Both the position numbers and the translations under genes were made by a program. Below are positions 1-7,400 of a stretch of 23,793 bases of DNA, one piece after another; the first letter of the stretch is position 1; every line of letters starts with the position of its first letter. The notes under the pieces were generated by a model. It had not been told where the DNA came from. It did not search any database and worked only from the letters and a program-made list of their open reading frames with translations. The DNA is from CABMGO01 sp964574775 (GTDB taxonomy: Archaea > Nanobdellota > Nanobdellia > Pacearchaeales > GW2011-AR1): contig CAZNOS010000007.1 in NCBI GenBank assembly GCA_964574775.1, positions 1 to 23,793 of the forward strand, written 5' to 3'.

Positions 1-733
1 CAAAACTCTGTCCAAATTTCGCCTCGATAATTATTCCAATGGTTTTCGCTCGCTTAAATCTATCAATCGCCATCGCTCGCTCTCTAATTATTTTTTCCTT
101 GAAGTCGTGCATATTACTAACCTCGTTGTTATAAACATCCAAAAGAAAAACGGGCTTATTCACAGCCAACGCCGCTCCAACCGAATGAAATCTATTCCCA
201 ATTATCACAAATGCTTCAGTTTCTTTTTCAATTACTTTAAGTCCAGAATACTCGCAACCTATAACTTGTCCTTCGTAAAATGCTCTTCCAGACGCTTTGC
301 TTAAAATAATTTCTTTTTTATTTCTCTTATAAAATTCTAAAACCATTTCTAAATCATCCTTATGTTGAACAGCAATACTTAACCCGATTTTTTTAAATTT
401 CTTTAATTTATCAAGCGACTTTTCAAGTATTGGTTTTAAATCTAGTTTATCTTTTATCTCAACATAAATCACGGGAAAATCCGACTTCATAAATTCTGAA
501 TGCCCGAAATGAACAATTAAATCAACTCCAAATTTTTTGGCTTCATCAATTGCAATACAACATCCGCCCCAAGCAGTTTCTCCAGAGAATATAACCTCGA
601 TTCCAAGTTTCTCAACTTTTTCTTTTATTCTCAAAGCCTCAGTTTTCACACCCTCGGGTAGTTGAACCAATATTTTTTTAGGCTTTCTTTTCTTTAATTC
701 TTTAATCAAGAACTCTTCTTCAAAATCTAACAT
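1..733 (-). CDS. dph2: Dph2, diphthamide synthase (C-terminal end cut by window edge)
   Basis: The archaeal Dph2 family is a radical-SAM-like 4Fe-4S enzyme. It moves the 3-amino-3-carboxypropyl group of SAM onto a histidine of elongation factor 2, the first step of diphthamide synthesis. I translated 244 codons by hand from the ATG at 733. Visible are the N-terminal ILVQLPEG block (residues 21-28), the first cluster cysteine in AWGGCC (C58, with an adjacent C59), HFGH (75-78) and the second cluster cysteine in GQVIGC (C160). The third cysteine, expected near the C terminus, lies beyond the window. Residue spacing matches archaeal Dph2. The extra cysteine and the tryptophan in the first motif are mild variants of the usual YGAC. 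A TATA-like box at 755-762, about 25 bases upstream, supports this start and a leaderless message. Family assignment is confident. Confidence 0.88.
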   Translation of the reverse strand, partial: MLDFEEEFLIKELKKRKPKKILVQLPEGVKTEALRIKEKVEKLGIEVIFSGETAWGGCCIAIDEAKKFGVDLIVHFGHSEFMKSDFPVIYVEIKDKLDLKPILEKSLDKLKKFKKIGLSIAVQHKDDLEMVLEFYKRNKKEIILSKASGRAFYEGQVIGCEYSGLKVIEKETEAFVIIGNRFHSVGAALAVNKPVFLLDVYNNEVSNMHDFKEKIIRERAMAIDRFKRAKTIGIIIEAKFGQSF

Positions 734-754
734 ATAAGATCAACTAATTTTCAA

Positions 755-762
755 TATAAAAA
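755..762 (-). promoter_or_regulatory. TATA box of dph2
   Basis: On the minus strand this reads TTTTTATA. It is centred about 25 bases before the dph2 ATG, the distance expected if transcription starts at the start codon. Confidence 0.5.
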
Positions 763-792
763 GTTTTGTAATTGTGATATATGCTTAGTCTG

Positions 793-1383
793 TTAGAGAA
801 ATCCATTAATCCATAAATAACTTAATGCTCCAGTTACAATAAAACCAATTGCACGCGGTATAATTCCCCAAATTATGAAAACAGATTTTTTCATTCTTAA
901 TGCACCAAAAATTAACGGAAAATATGGAATCGGTATTGGAAGAGTCGCAGACGCCAAGACAAACCACTTACCATGCTTACCCCAAAATTTTAATGTTTTA
1001 TCTAGGTCTTCTTGTTTAAACAATGGAGCGATTGTTTTGAATCCATAATGATATCCCACCAAAAAAGCAAGTGCAGAACCTAATGAAGAGGCAACAATCG
1101 TAATAATAACTGCAGAGTATATATTCATCCCAATACCAAGAGCTAAAAGTAAAGTAAAATCTGGACTAATAACCTGAGGTAGGAAATCAAGTAAAAAAAC
1201 AGATATAAAAAGAAAAGAGAGTCCATAGTTTCCTATATTTTTAGAAAAATATTCTACAGTCTCTACATAATTCATAAACGCATAGAGACCGATAATAAAT
1301 ATAATAAAAACAATAAACAAATTAAAGATTCTCATAAATTTACCGATTTTCTCTTTTGGCAATTTTTTACCCCTTTCTTTCAT
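793..1383 (-). CDS. DedA/VTT-family (SNARE-associated) membrane protein
   Basis: A 196-residue integral membrane protein of the VTT/DedA superfamily, whose members act in membrane lipid handling (some are scramblases or undecaprenyl-phosphate flippases). After a short basic N terminus there is a hydrophobic helix at about residues 15-38 and then several more membrane segments. The diagnostic core is the glycine-rich stretch near residues 100-112 (SSLGSALAFLVGYHYG) followed by the re-entrant proline-rich region (ATLPIPIPYFPLIFGALRM). The latter corresponds to the conserved F/Y-x-R-x-(x)-P region of DedA proteins, although the usual arginine is not obvious. The size and motifs look closest to YqaA-type short members. 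A T/A-rich box near 1405-1412 on the minus strand could be its TATA element. It is divergent from cbf5. The substrate is unknown. Confidence 0.7.
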   Translation of the reverse strand: MKERGKKLPKEKIGKFMRIFNLFIVFIIFIIGLYAFMNYVETVEYFSKNIGNYGLSFLFISVFLLDFLPQVISPDFTLLLALGIGMNIYSAVIITIVASSLGSALAFLVGYHYGFKTIAPLFKQEDLDKTLKFWGKHGKWFVLASATLPIPIPYFPLIFGALRMKKSVFIIWGIIPRAIGFIVTGALSYLWINGFL

Positions 1384-1434
1384 ATAAAAGAGTAGCTTAG
1401 TCCATTAAAAAATGTTGTGATGATTCTAGTGAAA

Positions 1435-1442
1435 CTTATAAA
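1435..1442 (+). promoter_or_regulatory. TATA box of cbf5
   Basis: CTTATAAA lies 25 bases upstream of the ATG at 1464. This supports the ATG rather than the upstream in-frame TTG at 1458, and predicts a leaderless mRNA. Confidence 0.6.
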
Positions 1443-1463
1443 CCAATTAAAACTTATTTGATT

Positions 1464-2309
1464 ATGAAAAAATCAATAGGAGAATTACTCAATTTTGGAA
1501 TTATCGTAATTGACAAACCAACCGGACCGACTTCTTTTTCAATTTCTGACTACGTAAGAAAGAAGCTAAAGCTAAACAAAACCTCTCATTTCGGTACTTT
1601 AGATCCATTAGTAACTGGAGTGCTGCCCATCGCGCTGGGAAGGGCCTGTCGACTTACTGGAACATTTCTGGGGCACGATAAAACATATATCGGAATAATG
1701 CACACCCACAAAGAACAGGACATGAAAGTGCTTCAAGAAACTATAGACAAAAACTTCAAGGGAACCATAGTCCAACTTCCTCCGAGGAAATCAAGAGTAA
1801 AAAGACAAGAGAGAGAAAGAGACGTAATGAGATTCGAACTATTAGAACAATCGGAAGACAAAAAAGACTTTTTATTTATTGCAGAAGTTCAGGGTGGAAC
1901 TTATATTAGAAAACTCTGTTCCGATCTAGGCGAGATGATTGGCGGTGCACACATGGCAGAACTCAGAAGAATTCAGGCGGGCGTATTTAACGAATCTCAA
2001 TGCATAAAACTTTACGATTTCGATAAAGCGGTGGACGAATACGAAATAAAAAAGAATCCAGAAAGTTTGATTAAAATGATTGTCCCAGCCGAGGAAGCAA
2101 TAAAACAAATTCTTCCATTTTTCGAGATAAAAGAATCGGCATTGTTCGCATTAAAATCCGGAAAACCTTTATTTAAAAAAGATTTACTAAAAGAATCAAT
2201 ACCAACAGATGAGCATTTTGCGTTGTTCCTAAAAGAAAAATTTATCGGTATTTACAAAAGAGTAAAAGAAGACGATATTATAGCACGACCGGAGTTTGTG
2301 TTTAACTAA
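1464..2309 (+). CDS. cbf5: tRNA/rRNA pseudouridine synthase Cbf5 (TruB family)
   Basis: Cbf5 is the catalytic subunit of the archaeal H/ACA ribonucleoprotein. It makes guided pseudouridines in rRNA and also tRNA pseudouridine 55. The 281-residue protein opens with the TruB box IVIDKPTGPTS (residues 14-24). The catalytic motif GTLDPLVTGVLPIALG follows, with the nucleophile at D47. Further on are LPPRKSRVKRQ and the YIRKLCSDLG motif. A small C-terminal PUA-like domain starts at about residue 200. It is somewhat shorter than Cbf5 of larger archaea (about 330-340 residues). I chose ATG 1464 because a TATA box is centred 25 bases upstream; the open frame could also begin at TTG 1458, adding two residues. 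It converges on the orphan gene at 2348-2698. Partner proteins (Nop10, Gar1, L7Ae) are not in the window. Confidence 0.93.
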   Translation: MKKSIGELLNFGIIVIDKPTGPTSFSISDYVRKKLKLNKTSHFGTLDPLVTGVLPIALGRACRLTGTFLGHDKTYIGIMHTHKEQDMKVLQETIDKNFKGTIVQLPPRKSRVKRQERERDVMRFELLEQSEDKKDFLFIAEVQGGTYIRKLCSDLGEMIGGAHMAELRRIQAGVFNESQCIKLYDFDKAVDEYEIKKNPESLIKMIVPAEEAIKQILPFFEIKESALFALKSGKPLFKKDLLKESIPTDEHFALFLKEKFIGIYKRVKEDDIIARPEFVFN

Positions 2310-2321
2310 AAAAAGAAAAAC

Positions 2322-2340
2322 CCGAGCTGTTTAGGCTCGG
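2322..2340 (-). terminator. Hairpin plus T-tract terminator for the gene at 2348-2698
   Basis: A 6-bp stem CCGAGC/GCTCGG, plus a possible G-U pair, encloses a short loop. On the minus strand it is followed directly by a T-rich run (GTTTTTCTTTTTTT). It begins 8 bases after the TAG stop of the minus-strand gene, so it looks like an intrinsic terminator for that gene. On the plus strand, where cbf5 ends, no T-tract follows the stem. Confidence 0.65.
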
Positions 2341-2347
2341 AAGTTGT

Positions 2348-2698
2348 CTATTGAAATTTCTCTGCAAGGTCTTTCCAGAGTCCACCTATTACTGTATCTG
2401 TATCTCCACGCGCCAGGACATCAAGAGAGCTACAAATTCTTATCATGTCTTCTCTAGAAAGTTCTTCCCCTTGAATTTTCTCAGTGTTAGATATAACCCT
2501 GTCTAAACCACGATAAACCGATTGCATTGCTACTGCATCACAATTATATTCTGCTTCATTTTTGAATCCAGAATCTCTACCAGTTGTTCTGCATACATTT
2601 GCGCAATGTACTGATTGCTCGTAGAAGTTTAAATAATCTTCTCGCACCCTAGCTAGCTTAGATATTATTCTCGCCTTTGTTATTGTTTCGTTTGTCAT
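2348..2698 (-). CDS. Hypothetical small soluble protein with Shine-Dalgarno leader
   Basis: A 116-residue protein that I do not recognise. It is predicted to be largely helical, without a signal peptide or membrane segment. It has three cysteines around residues 32-53 (HCANVC and YNC) plus one near residue 89, and a low-complexity-free sequence typical of a real gene. Unlike most genes here it has a strong GGAGG ribosome-binding site (complement of 2710-2714), 11 bases before the ATG. A real 5' leader is therefore likely and translation may be high. It ends in TAG and is followed by a convincing terminator hairpin. It is divergent from the TrmB-family regulator, and the intergenic space contains a 19-base palindrome. 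Regulation of this gene by its neighbour is therefore plausible but inferred. Confidence 0.7.
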   Translation of the reverse strand: MTNETITKARIISKLARVREDYLNFYEQSVHCANVCRTTGRDSGFKNEAEYNCDAVAMQSVYRGLDRVISNTEKIQGEELSREDMIRICSSLDVLARGDTDTVIGGLWKDLAEKFQ

Positions 2699-2803
2699 TT
2701 TTTGTTTAACCTCCTTTCATATTTTTGATTTTGAAAGTTTAGCAGTAGTTATTTTGTAACCACTGTATAATAACACTTAATACTTTAGCTATATATATTT
2801 ATG

Positions 2804-2822
2804 TTGTATATATTATATACAA
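2804..2822. promoter_or_regulatory. Perfect 19-base palindrome, candidate TrmB-family operator
   Basis: TTGTATATATTATATACAA is a perfect inverted repeat of 9+1+9 bases. It ends 11 bases before the TATA box of the TrmB-like gene and lies upstream of the divergent gene at 2348-2698. Palindromic operators are typical for dimeric winged-helix regulators such as TrmB. That this protein binds here is inference, and the A/T richness allows some chance of coincidence. Confidence 0.5.
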
Positions 2823-2833
2823 TAATAACAAGT

Positions 2834-2841
2834 TTTATAAA
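2834..2841 (+). promoter_or_regulatory. TATA box of the TrmB-like regulator
   Basis: TTTATAAA is centred 25 bases before the ATG at 2863, so the message is predicted to be leaderless. The palindrome at 2804-2822 sits just upstream. Confidence 0.65.
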
Positions 2842-2862
2842 TAAAAAAAACATTATCTCAAT

Positions 2863-3606
2863 ATGAACACAGAAATATTGGTATCACTAGGACTTTCTCG
2901 ACGAGAATCAGAAGTTTATTACAACCTACTTAAAGCAGACGATTCTCTAGCCTCAGTCATATCCGAGAAGACTCAAGAAGCTAGAACGAATACTTATGAT
3001 ACACTAAACTCATTAATAAAAAAAGGACTCGTTTCTTATGTTATAAAAAACAATAGAAAATACTTTATGGCTACAGATCCGAAAAATCTTCTAAAGTGGA
3101 TGGATTTAAGAAAAGATGAAATTGACAAAGAAAAGAAACTTGTTGAGAGCTTATTGCCTGATTTAAAAAACTTGAGGAGTGAAAATGAGAAAAAAGTCAA
3201 AGTAGAAGTTTTCGAAGGGAAAGAGGGTTTTCGAACCGCACTAAATAGGACAATAGAAGATGCGAAGAAAGGAAATAAAGAAATTTTAATGCTAAATGCT
3301 CTGGCAAATATTTTACACCAAATTGACCCAATTTATCAAGATAAATATTATGTTATGAAAAAACAAGAAAAAATTCACACAAGATATATTTTTAACGGCA
3401 GGGTAAATATGCCTAAATCACCAAATGCTGAATATAAATTCCTTGATTTTCCTCAAAATAATTTAGCAGCCACTTCTATTCACGGAGACTCTGTAGTATT
3501 TTGGCTAATAACTCAACCACTTATCGCCATCATAATAGAAAGCAAAGAGCTCGCAGATTCTTACAGAAATAATTTTAATGAGCTCTGGAAACTTGCCCAG
3601 AAATAA
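2863..3606 (+). CDS. TrmB-family winged-helix transcriptional regulator
   Basis: A 247-residue archaeal TrmB-type regulator. The N-terminal winged helix (residues 1-75) has the typical opening LGLSRRESEVYYNLL. It continues with a recognition-helix region around ARTNTYDTLNSLIKKGLVSYV and a wing ending in KYFMATDPKNLL. A coiled-coil linker follows (about residues 80-110, rich in K and E). Then comes the TrmB regulatory (phospholipase D-like) domain, starting near KVEVFEGKEGFRTAL. In this family the C-terminal domain often binds sugars, but many DPANN members have no known ligand, and I cannot infer one. The gene starts at a TATA-supported ATG and is followed 65 bases later by mcm with its own promoter. 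Likely targets are itself and the divergent gene at 2348-2698. Confidence 0.88.
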   Translation: MNTEILVSLGLSRRESEVYYNLLKADDSLASVISEKTQEARTNTYDTLNSLIKKGLVSYVIKNNRKYFMATDPKNLLKWMDLRKDEIDKEKKLVESLLPDLKNLRSENEKKVKVEVFEGKEGFRTALNRTIEDAKKGNKEILMLNALANILHQIDPIYQDKYYVMKKQEKIHTRYIFNGRVNMPKSPNAEYKFLDFPQNNLAATSIHGDSVVFWLITQPLIAIIIESKELADSYRNNFNELWKLAQK

Positions 3607-3642
3607 ACTAATTCTCAATATATATCTTTCATAACAATAACT

Positions 3643-3650
3643 CTTATAAA
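3643..3650 (+). promoter_or_regulatory. TATA box of mcm
   Basis: CTTATAAA is centred 25 bases upstream of the ATG at 3672, predicting a leaderless mcm-methyltransferase transcript. Confidence 0.6.
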
Positions 3651-3671
3651 AGACGTCTATGTGTAGTTTTT

Positions 3672-5744
3672 ATGGCAGAGGATGATTACGAAGATATTAC
3701 TCCGGATGATGAAGATGAAGTTTCTAATAGTAAACCAGAAGCGATTAACCAAGAAGACTTGATTATGGAGGCAAAAAGTTTCTTTAATACGCAAAAAAAA
3801 GAACTCGGATCAAGCGCCAAGCAGGGTAATAAAATCGTCAAGCTAAATTTCGAAGAACTTGCGGAGCAGTCTCCAGAATTAGCAGAAAGAATTATCACGA
3901 AACCAGAAGAAACGGTTGCTATTCTAGAGCTTGCGTTACACGAAACTGGAATCGTTGCGGATGCAAAGGTCAGATTAGTTTCTCTTTCGGTGTCTCAATT
4001 TTTAAGAATCAGAAATATCAGAGCCAAAAATTTAAACTCGATGATTTCTATAGAAGGGATTGTTAGACAAGCTTCCGAAGTTAGACCGCGAGTAACAAAT
4101 GCAAAGTTCGAATGTCCAGCTTGTGGAACTATTTTATCTGTTTTGCAAATTGATGAAAAGTTTAGAGAACCCTCAAGATGTTCTTGTGGTAGACGTGGTG
4201 GCTTCAAAGAATTAGACAAGGAAATGGTCGACGCTCAGAGATTAGTTATTGAAGAATCGCCAGATGCACTTTCCGGCGGAGAGCAACCAAAAAGAATGAC
4301 AGTTTTTCTAAAAGAAGATTTAGTAGAACCCAGAATGGAAGAAAAAACAACACCGGGTTGTAAAGTAAATATTATTGGAGTTTTAAAAGAAGTTCCTTTG
4401 CCAGCCAAAACTGGCGGAATTTTAACAAGATTTGATTTAGCGGTTGAAGCAAATAATATTATGCCGATGGAAGAAAGTTTTGACGATATTAATATATTAG
4501 AAGAAGATGAAGCGGAAATAAAAGAACTCGCAGCAGACCCAAAAATAATGGAAAAATTAACAGCCAGCATCGCTCCGTCAGTTTGGGGTTATCCAGAAAT
4601 TAAGCAAGCGTTGGCATTACAATTATTCGGCGGAGTTCAGAAAACTCGTTCAGACGGAACAAAAACAAGAGGAGATCTTCACGTTTTATTAGTTGGTGAT
4701 CCCGGTGTAGCGAAATCCGTTATGTTAAAATTTATTTCTGGCATCGCTCCAAAAGGACGTTACGTTTCTGGTAAATCAACTTCAGGTGCTGGTCTTACGG
4801 CTACCGTCGTTAAAGATGAATTTTTGAGAGGATGGGCGTTGGAAGCGGGAGCGATGGTTTTATCCAACAAGGGTTTGGTTTGTATTGACGAATTAGAAAA
4901 AATGGACGAGAATGATAGATCGACGATGCATGAAGCCATGGAGCAACAAACGGTTACAATTTCTAAGGCAAATGTTCAGGCGAGCCTGAGAGCACAAACT
5001 TCCGTTCTTGCAGCAGCGAATCCAAAATTCGGACGATTCGATCCGCATGAAATGATTGCAAAACAAGTTAATTTAGCTCCCTCATTATTAAACAGATTCG
5101 ACGTTCTTTTTATCTTAAGAGATCTTCCAGATAAAATAAGAGACGAAAGTATTGCCGCTCACGTTCTTAATGAACATAAGCAAGGTGCTCACAAGGATAT
5201 AATTAGTAAAGAACTTTTAAGAAAATATATTGCATATGCGAAACAGCACTGCCACCCCACGCTAACAGATGAGGCAATAAAAAAAATAAAAACCTTCTAT
5301 GTTAATCTTAGAAATCAACCATCTTTGTCTGGCGATACAATTAAACCGATTCCAATTTCTGCAAGACAGTTAGAGGCATTAATTAGATTGGCAGAAGCTA
5401 CCTCGAAGACAAGATTAGGAAAAACCGTAACAGAGGAAGACGCACAAAGAGCAATCGACTTAATGAAGTTCTATATGATGCAAGTTGGTTATGACGAGGA
5501 AACAAAAAGTTTTGATATCGATAAAATTTCTGGAAATCCAGCATCGAAGAGAAATAAGATTTTCACACTAAAAGAAATTTTGGAAGATTTAGAATCTAGA
5601 TTGGGAAAACTAATTCCGATGGAAGAAGTGGAAAAAGCCGCAGAAGGAAAATTAAAAACAGACGAACTGGAAGAAGCGGTAGACAAACTCGTAAGAGCTG
5701 GTGATTTATTCAGACCACGAAAGGGATACGTCCAAAGGATGTAA
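3672..5744 (+). CDS. mcm: MCM replicative DNA helicase
   Basis: A 690-residue minichromosome maintenance protein, the hexameric ATPase that unwinds DNA at archaeal replication forks. An acidic N-terminal tail (residues 1-20) precedes the N-terminal domain. Its zinc site is C148-x2-C151 and C170-x-C172. The second pair is C-x-C rather than C-x2-C. The AAA+ core has Walker A GDPGVAKS (342-349), Walker B CIDELEKM (404-411), sensor 1 in AAANP (N450) and the arginine finger in SLLNRFD (R475). A C-terminal winged-helix domain covers about residues 610-690. No intein interrupts the usual insertion sites in Walker A or near the arginine finger. It has its own TATA box and runs into a methyltransferase gene 9 bases downstream. 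Confidence 0.97.
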   Translation: MAEDDYEDITPDDEDEVSNSKPEAINQEDLIMEAKSFFNTQKKELGSSAKQGNKIVKLNFEELAEQSPELAERIITKPEETVAILELALHETGIVADAKVRLVSLSVSQFLRIRNIRAKNLNSMISIEGIVRQASEVRPRVTNAKFECPACGTILSVLQIDEKFREPSRCSCGRRGGFKELDKEMVDAQRLVIEESPDALSGGEQPKRMTVFLKEDLVEPRMEEKTTPGCKVNIIGVLKEVPLPAKTGGILTRFDLAVEANNIMPMEESFDDINILEEDEAEIKELAADPKIMEKLTASIAPSVWGYPEIKQALALQLFGGVQKTRSDGTKTRGDLHVLLVGDPGVAKSVMLKFISGIAPKGRYVSGKSTSGAGLTATVVKDEFLRGWALEAGAMVLSNKGLVCIDELEKMDENDRSTMHEAMEQQTVTISKANVQASLRAQTSVLAAANPKFGRFDPHEMIAKQVNLAPSLLNRFDVLFILRDLPDKIRDESIAAHVLNEHKQGAHKDIISKELLRKYIAYAKQHCHPTLTDEAIKKIKTFYVNLRNQPSLSGDTIKPIPISARQLEALIRLAEATSKTRLGKTVTEEDAQRAIDLMKFYMMQVGYDEETKSFDIDKISGNPASKRNKIFTLKEILEDLESRLGKLIPMEEVEKAAEGKLKTDELEEAVDKLVRAGDLFRPRKGYVQRM

Positions 5745-5753
5745 TAGTAGAAT

Positions 5754-6464
5754 ATGGAGATTACTAAAACAAATCAGTTAAATGATGCATTCAATCAAGA
5801 CGATTTACTAAATGCTGTAGATGAAATATTTCCCTTATCGGAACATTATAAGGAAATTCTAAAGATTCATTTGCAAGAATTGCATTCTTGTAATAATATA
5901 GTGGATTTGGGCTGCGGAACAGGAATTTTAACTTTAAAGTATTTAGAGGATGGAAAAGTGGTCACTGCTATAGATATTGCACAAAAGTCTCTTAGCCGGT
6001 TAAAACACAAAGCCGCCAAGCTTAATTTATCTAAAAATTTAACCATTATAAAAGAAGACATCACAAAATTGAAATCAATTAAAGATGGTACCTTTGATGG
6101 GGTAAGTTCTATGATTGCAGCTCATTTAGTAGATAATTATGAGGACCACATTAAGGAATGCTATCGGGTGCTCAGGGCAAGTGGACGATTTATTATTACC
6201 GCAAGGGCCAGGGGCCAAGACCAGGAGACAATAGTGAAAATAGTTGAGAATTCTTTAATTTCCACCGGAGAATTTGAAAAATATAAAAAAGAATTTCTAA
6301 TATTAAGAGATAAGTTGCTAAGAACTGCGAATTATCGCTCTAAGTCTTTATTGTCTACAAATGAAGCAATCAATGTTCTTGAAATGGCAGGTTTCAAAAA
6401 TATTAAAGAACTGTTCAACAAAACACAGGGAGTAATGTATTCTCTAGTCGCTGAGAAGATATAA
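5754..6464 (+). CDS. Class I SAM-dependent methyltransferase, substrate unknown
   Basis: A 236-residue Rossmann-fold methyltransferase. Motif I is VDLGCGTG (residues 50-57). The acidic end of strand 2 is in VTAIDIAQKSL, motif II/III in IIKEDITKL, and the post-motif region is CYRVLRASGRFIITA. The pattern resembles UbiE/COQ5-like small-molecule methyltransferases, but the substrate cannot be read from the sequence. The ATG lies 9 bases after the mcm stop and there is no separate TATA box, so it is very probably co-transcribed with mcm. The stop is a tandem TAATAA. Whether co-transcription with the replicative helicase has meaning is unknown; loose operons are common in these genomes. Confidence 0.85.
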   Translation: MEITKTNQLNDAFNQDDLLNAVDEIFPLSEHYKEILKIHLQELHSCNNIVDLGCGTGILTLKYLEDGKVVTAIDIAQKSLSRLKHKAAKLNLSKNLTIIKEDITKLKSIKDGTFDGVSSMIAAHLVDNYEDHIKECYRVLRASGRFIITARARGQDQETIVKIVENSLISTGEFEKYKKEFLILRDKLLRTANYRSKSLLSTNEAINVLEMAGFKNIKELFNKTQGVMYSLVAEKI

Positions 6465-6526
6465 TAAGATTAATATTTTCATGCGTAGGGAATGATAAAA
6501 AATCTCGCCTTTCGACAATATAAATC

Positions 6527-6534
6527 TTTATAAA
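6527..6534 (+). promoter_or_regulatory. TATA box of the RPA-like gene
   Basis: TTTATAAA is centred 25 bases before the ATG at 6556, in line with the leaderless pattern of the window. Confidence 0.65.
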
Positions 6535-6555
6535 ACAAATTTCTTTCCATAAAAC

Positions 6556-7179
6556 ATGGAAGGTGTTTTAGACAACGAACAAAGAAAGAGGAATATTGCT
6601 TACAAGCTGAGGATTGGAGATATTTTAAAATCTAAACCAGTAGCAAACGAAGGAAGGCTTTTATTTTTAGAATACGGAGACAAAAAACTCGTGCGAGTCA
6701 ATCTTATCGCTAACGCAGTAGATAAATATGTTAACGATGGCGAAAAAAAATATGCCGCAATAACTGTTGATGACGCATCTGGTCAAATGAAACTTAAGGC
6801 GTTTGGCGACGATATTACAACATTAAAAGACATAACGCAAGGCGACACTCTGCAAATCATTGGAACAATCAGAGAATATAATAGCGAATTATATATCACA
6901 CCAGAAATTGTAAAAAAAATAGATCCAAAATGGCTTCTTGTCAGAAAATTAGAAATACAAAAATCCCACAAAGATATGCCGCTAGCAACAAACGCTTCAG
7001 TAAGAGATATTATTCTTGACAAAATAAAGAAAGCAGATGCAAGCGGTGGCGTCGATAAAGAACAACTTATTTTAGATATACAAGCGGCCCCAGAGGCAAT
7101 TAATACAGAAATCAAACATCTTTTAGAAGAGGGAATGATATACGAACCAAGACCAGGAATTCTAAGATATTTAGGTTAG
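6556..7179 (+). CDS. RPA-family OB-fold protein with C-terminal winged helix (RPA32-like)
   Basis: A 207-residue single-stranded-DNA-binding-type protein. Residues about 60-130 form an OB fold (YAAITVDDASGQMKLKAFGDD, then DTLQIIGTIREYNSELYITPEIVKKI). Residues about 145-207 form a helical domain ending in a wing (HLLEEGMIYEPRPGILRYLG). This matches the RPA32 arrangement of an OB fold plus a winged helix and the archaeal Rpa-associated family (COG3390). It probably acts in replication or repair with a larger RPA subunit that is not in this window. It has its own TATA box and a TAG stop, with a second in-frame TAG two codons later. It lies close to mcm but has its own promoter. Confidence 0.82.
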   Translation: MEGVLDNEQRKRNIAYKLRIGDILKSKPVANEGRLLFLEYGDKKLVRVNLIANAVDKYVNDGEKKYAAITVDDASGQMKLKAFGDDITTLKDITQGDTLQIIGTIREYNSELYITPEIVKKIDPKWLLVRKLEIQKSHKDMPLATNASVRDIILDKIKKADASGGVDKEQLILDIQAAPEAINTEIKHLLEEGMIYEPRPGILRYLG

Positions 7180-7186
7180 TCATAGA

Positions 7187-7336
7187 GTGATTTTTGATTC
7201 TAGTTATACTCCTGTTGCAACCGCTACGGAGTTTGTAATTTTAGAAGAATGTAATAGTGGCAGAAAACAATTACTCCACCCTTTTGGTGCAAATATTGCT
7301 TATATGGTGTATGACCTAGATACTCGAAGACCTTAA
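7187..7336 (+). CDS. Possible 49-residue ORF with GTG start
   Basis: After the RPA-like gene an open frame runs from GTG 7187 to TAA 7334-7336, giving a 49-residue peptide that begins MIFDSSYTPVATATEF. No family is recognised. There is no clear Shine-Dalgarno site and no TATA box at the right distance, so it could only be translated by read-on from the upstream gene. Such a run without stops in A/T-rich DNA is a little longer than expected but can occur by chance. The rest of 7180-7400 shows nothing I can name. Confidence 0.18.
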   Translation: MIFDSSYTPVATATEFVILEECNSGRKQLLHPFGANIAYMVYDLDTRRP

Positions 7337-7400
7337 GTTTTACCCCTATACTAAAACTGGATTTTCCCACCACCCATTTAATTTTTACTCTTCTAAAACT

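Noticed and set aside
107..304. Plus-strand open frame of 65 codons near the start
   Set aside because: It lies entirely antisense to the dph2 frame, which has clear family motifs; it is a shadow.
1458..1463. TTG start for cbf5
   Set aside because: The ATG at 1464 fits the TATA distance and the usual start codon, and the two extra residues are not conserved family sequence.
4005..4570. Minus-strand frames inside mcm (up to 111 codons)
   Set aside because: They are antisense to an unmistakable MCM and have low-complexity serine-rich translations typical of shadows.
4380..5110. Intein or insertion in the MCM ATPase
   Set aside because: Walker A, Walker B, sensor 1 and the arginine finger follow with normal spacing, so no insertion is present.
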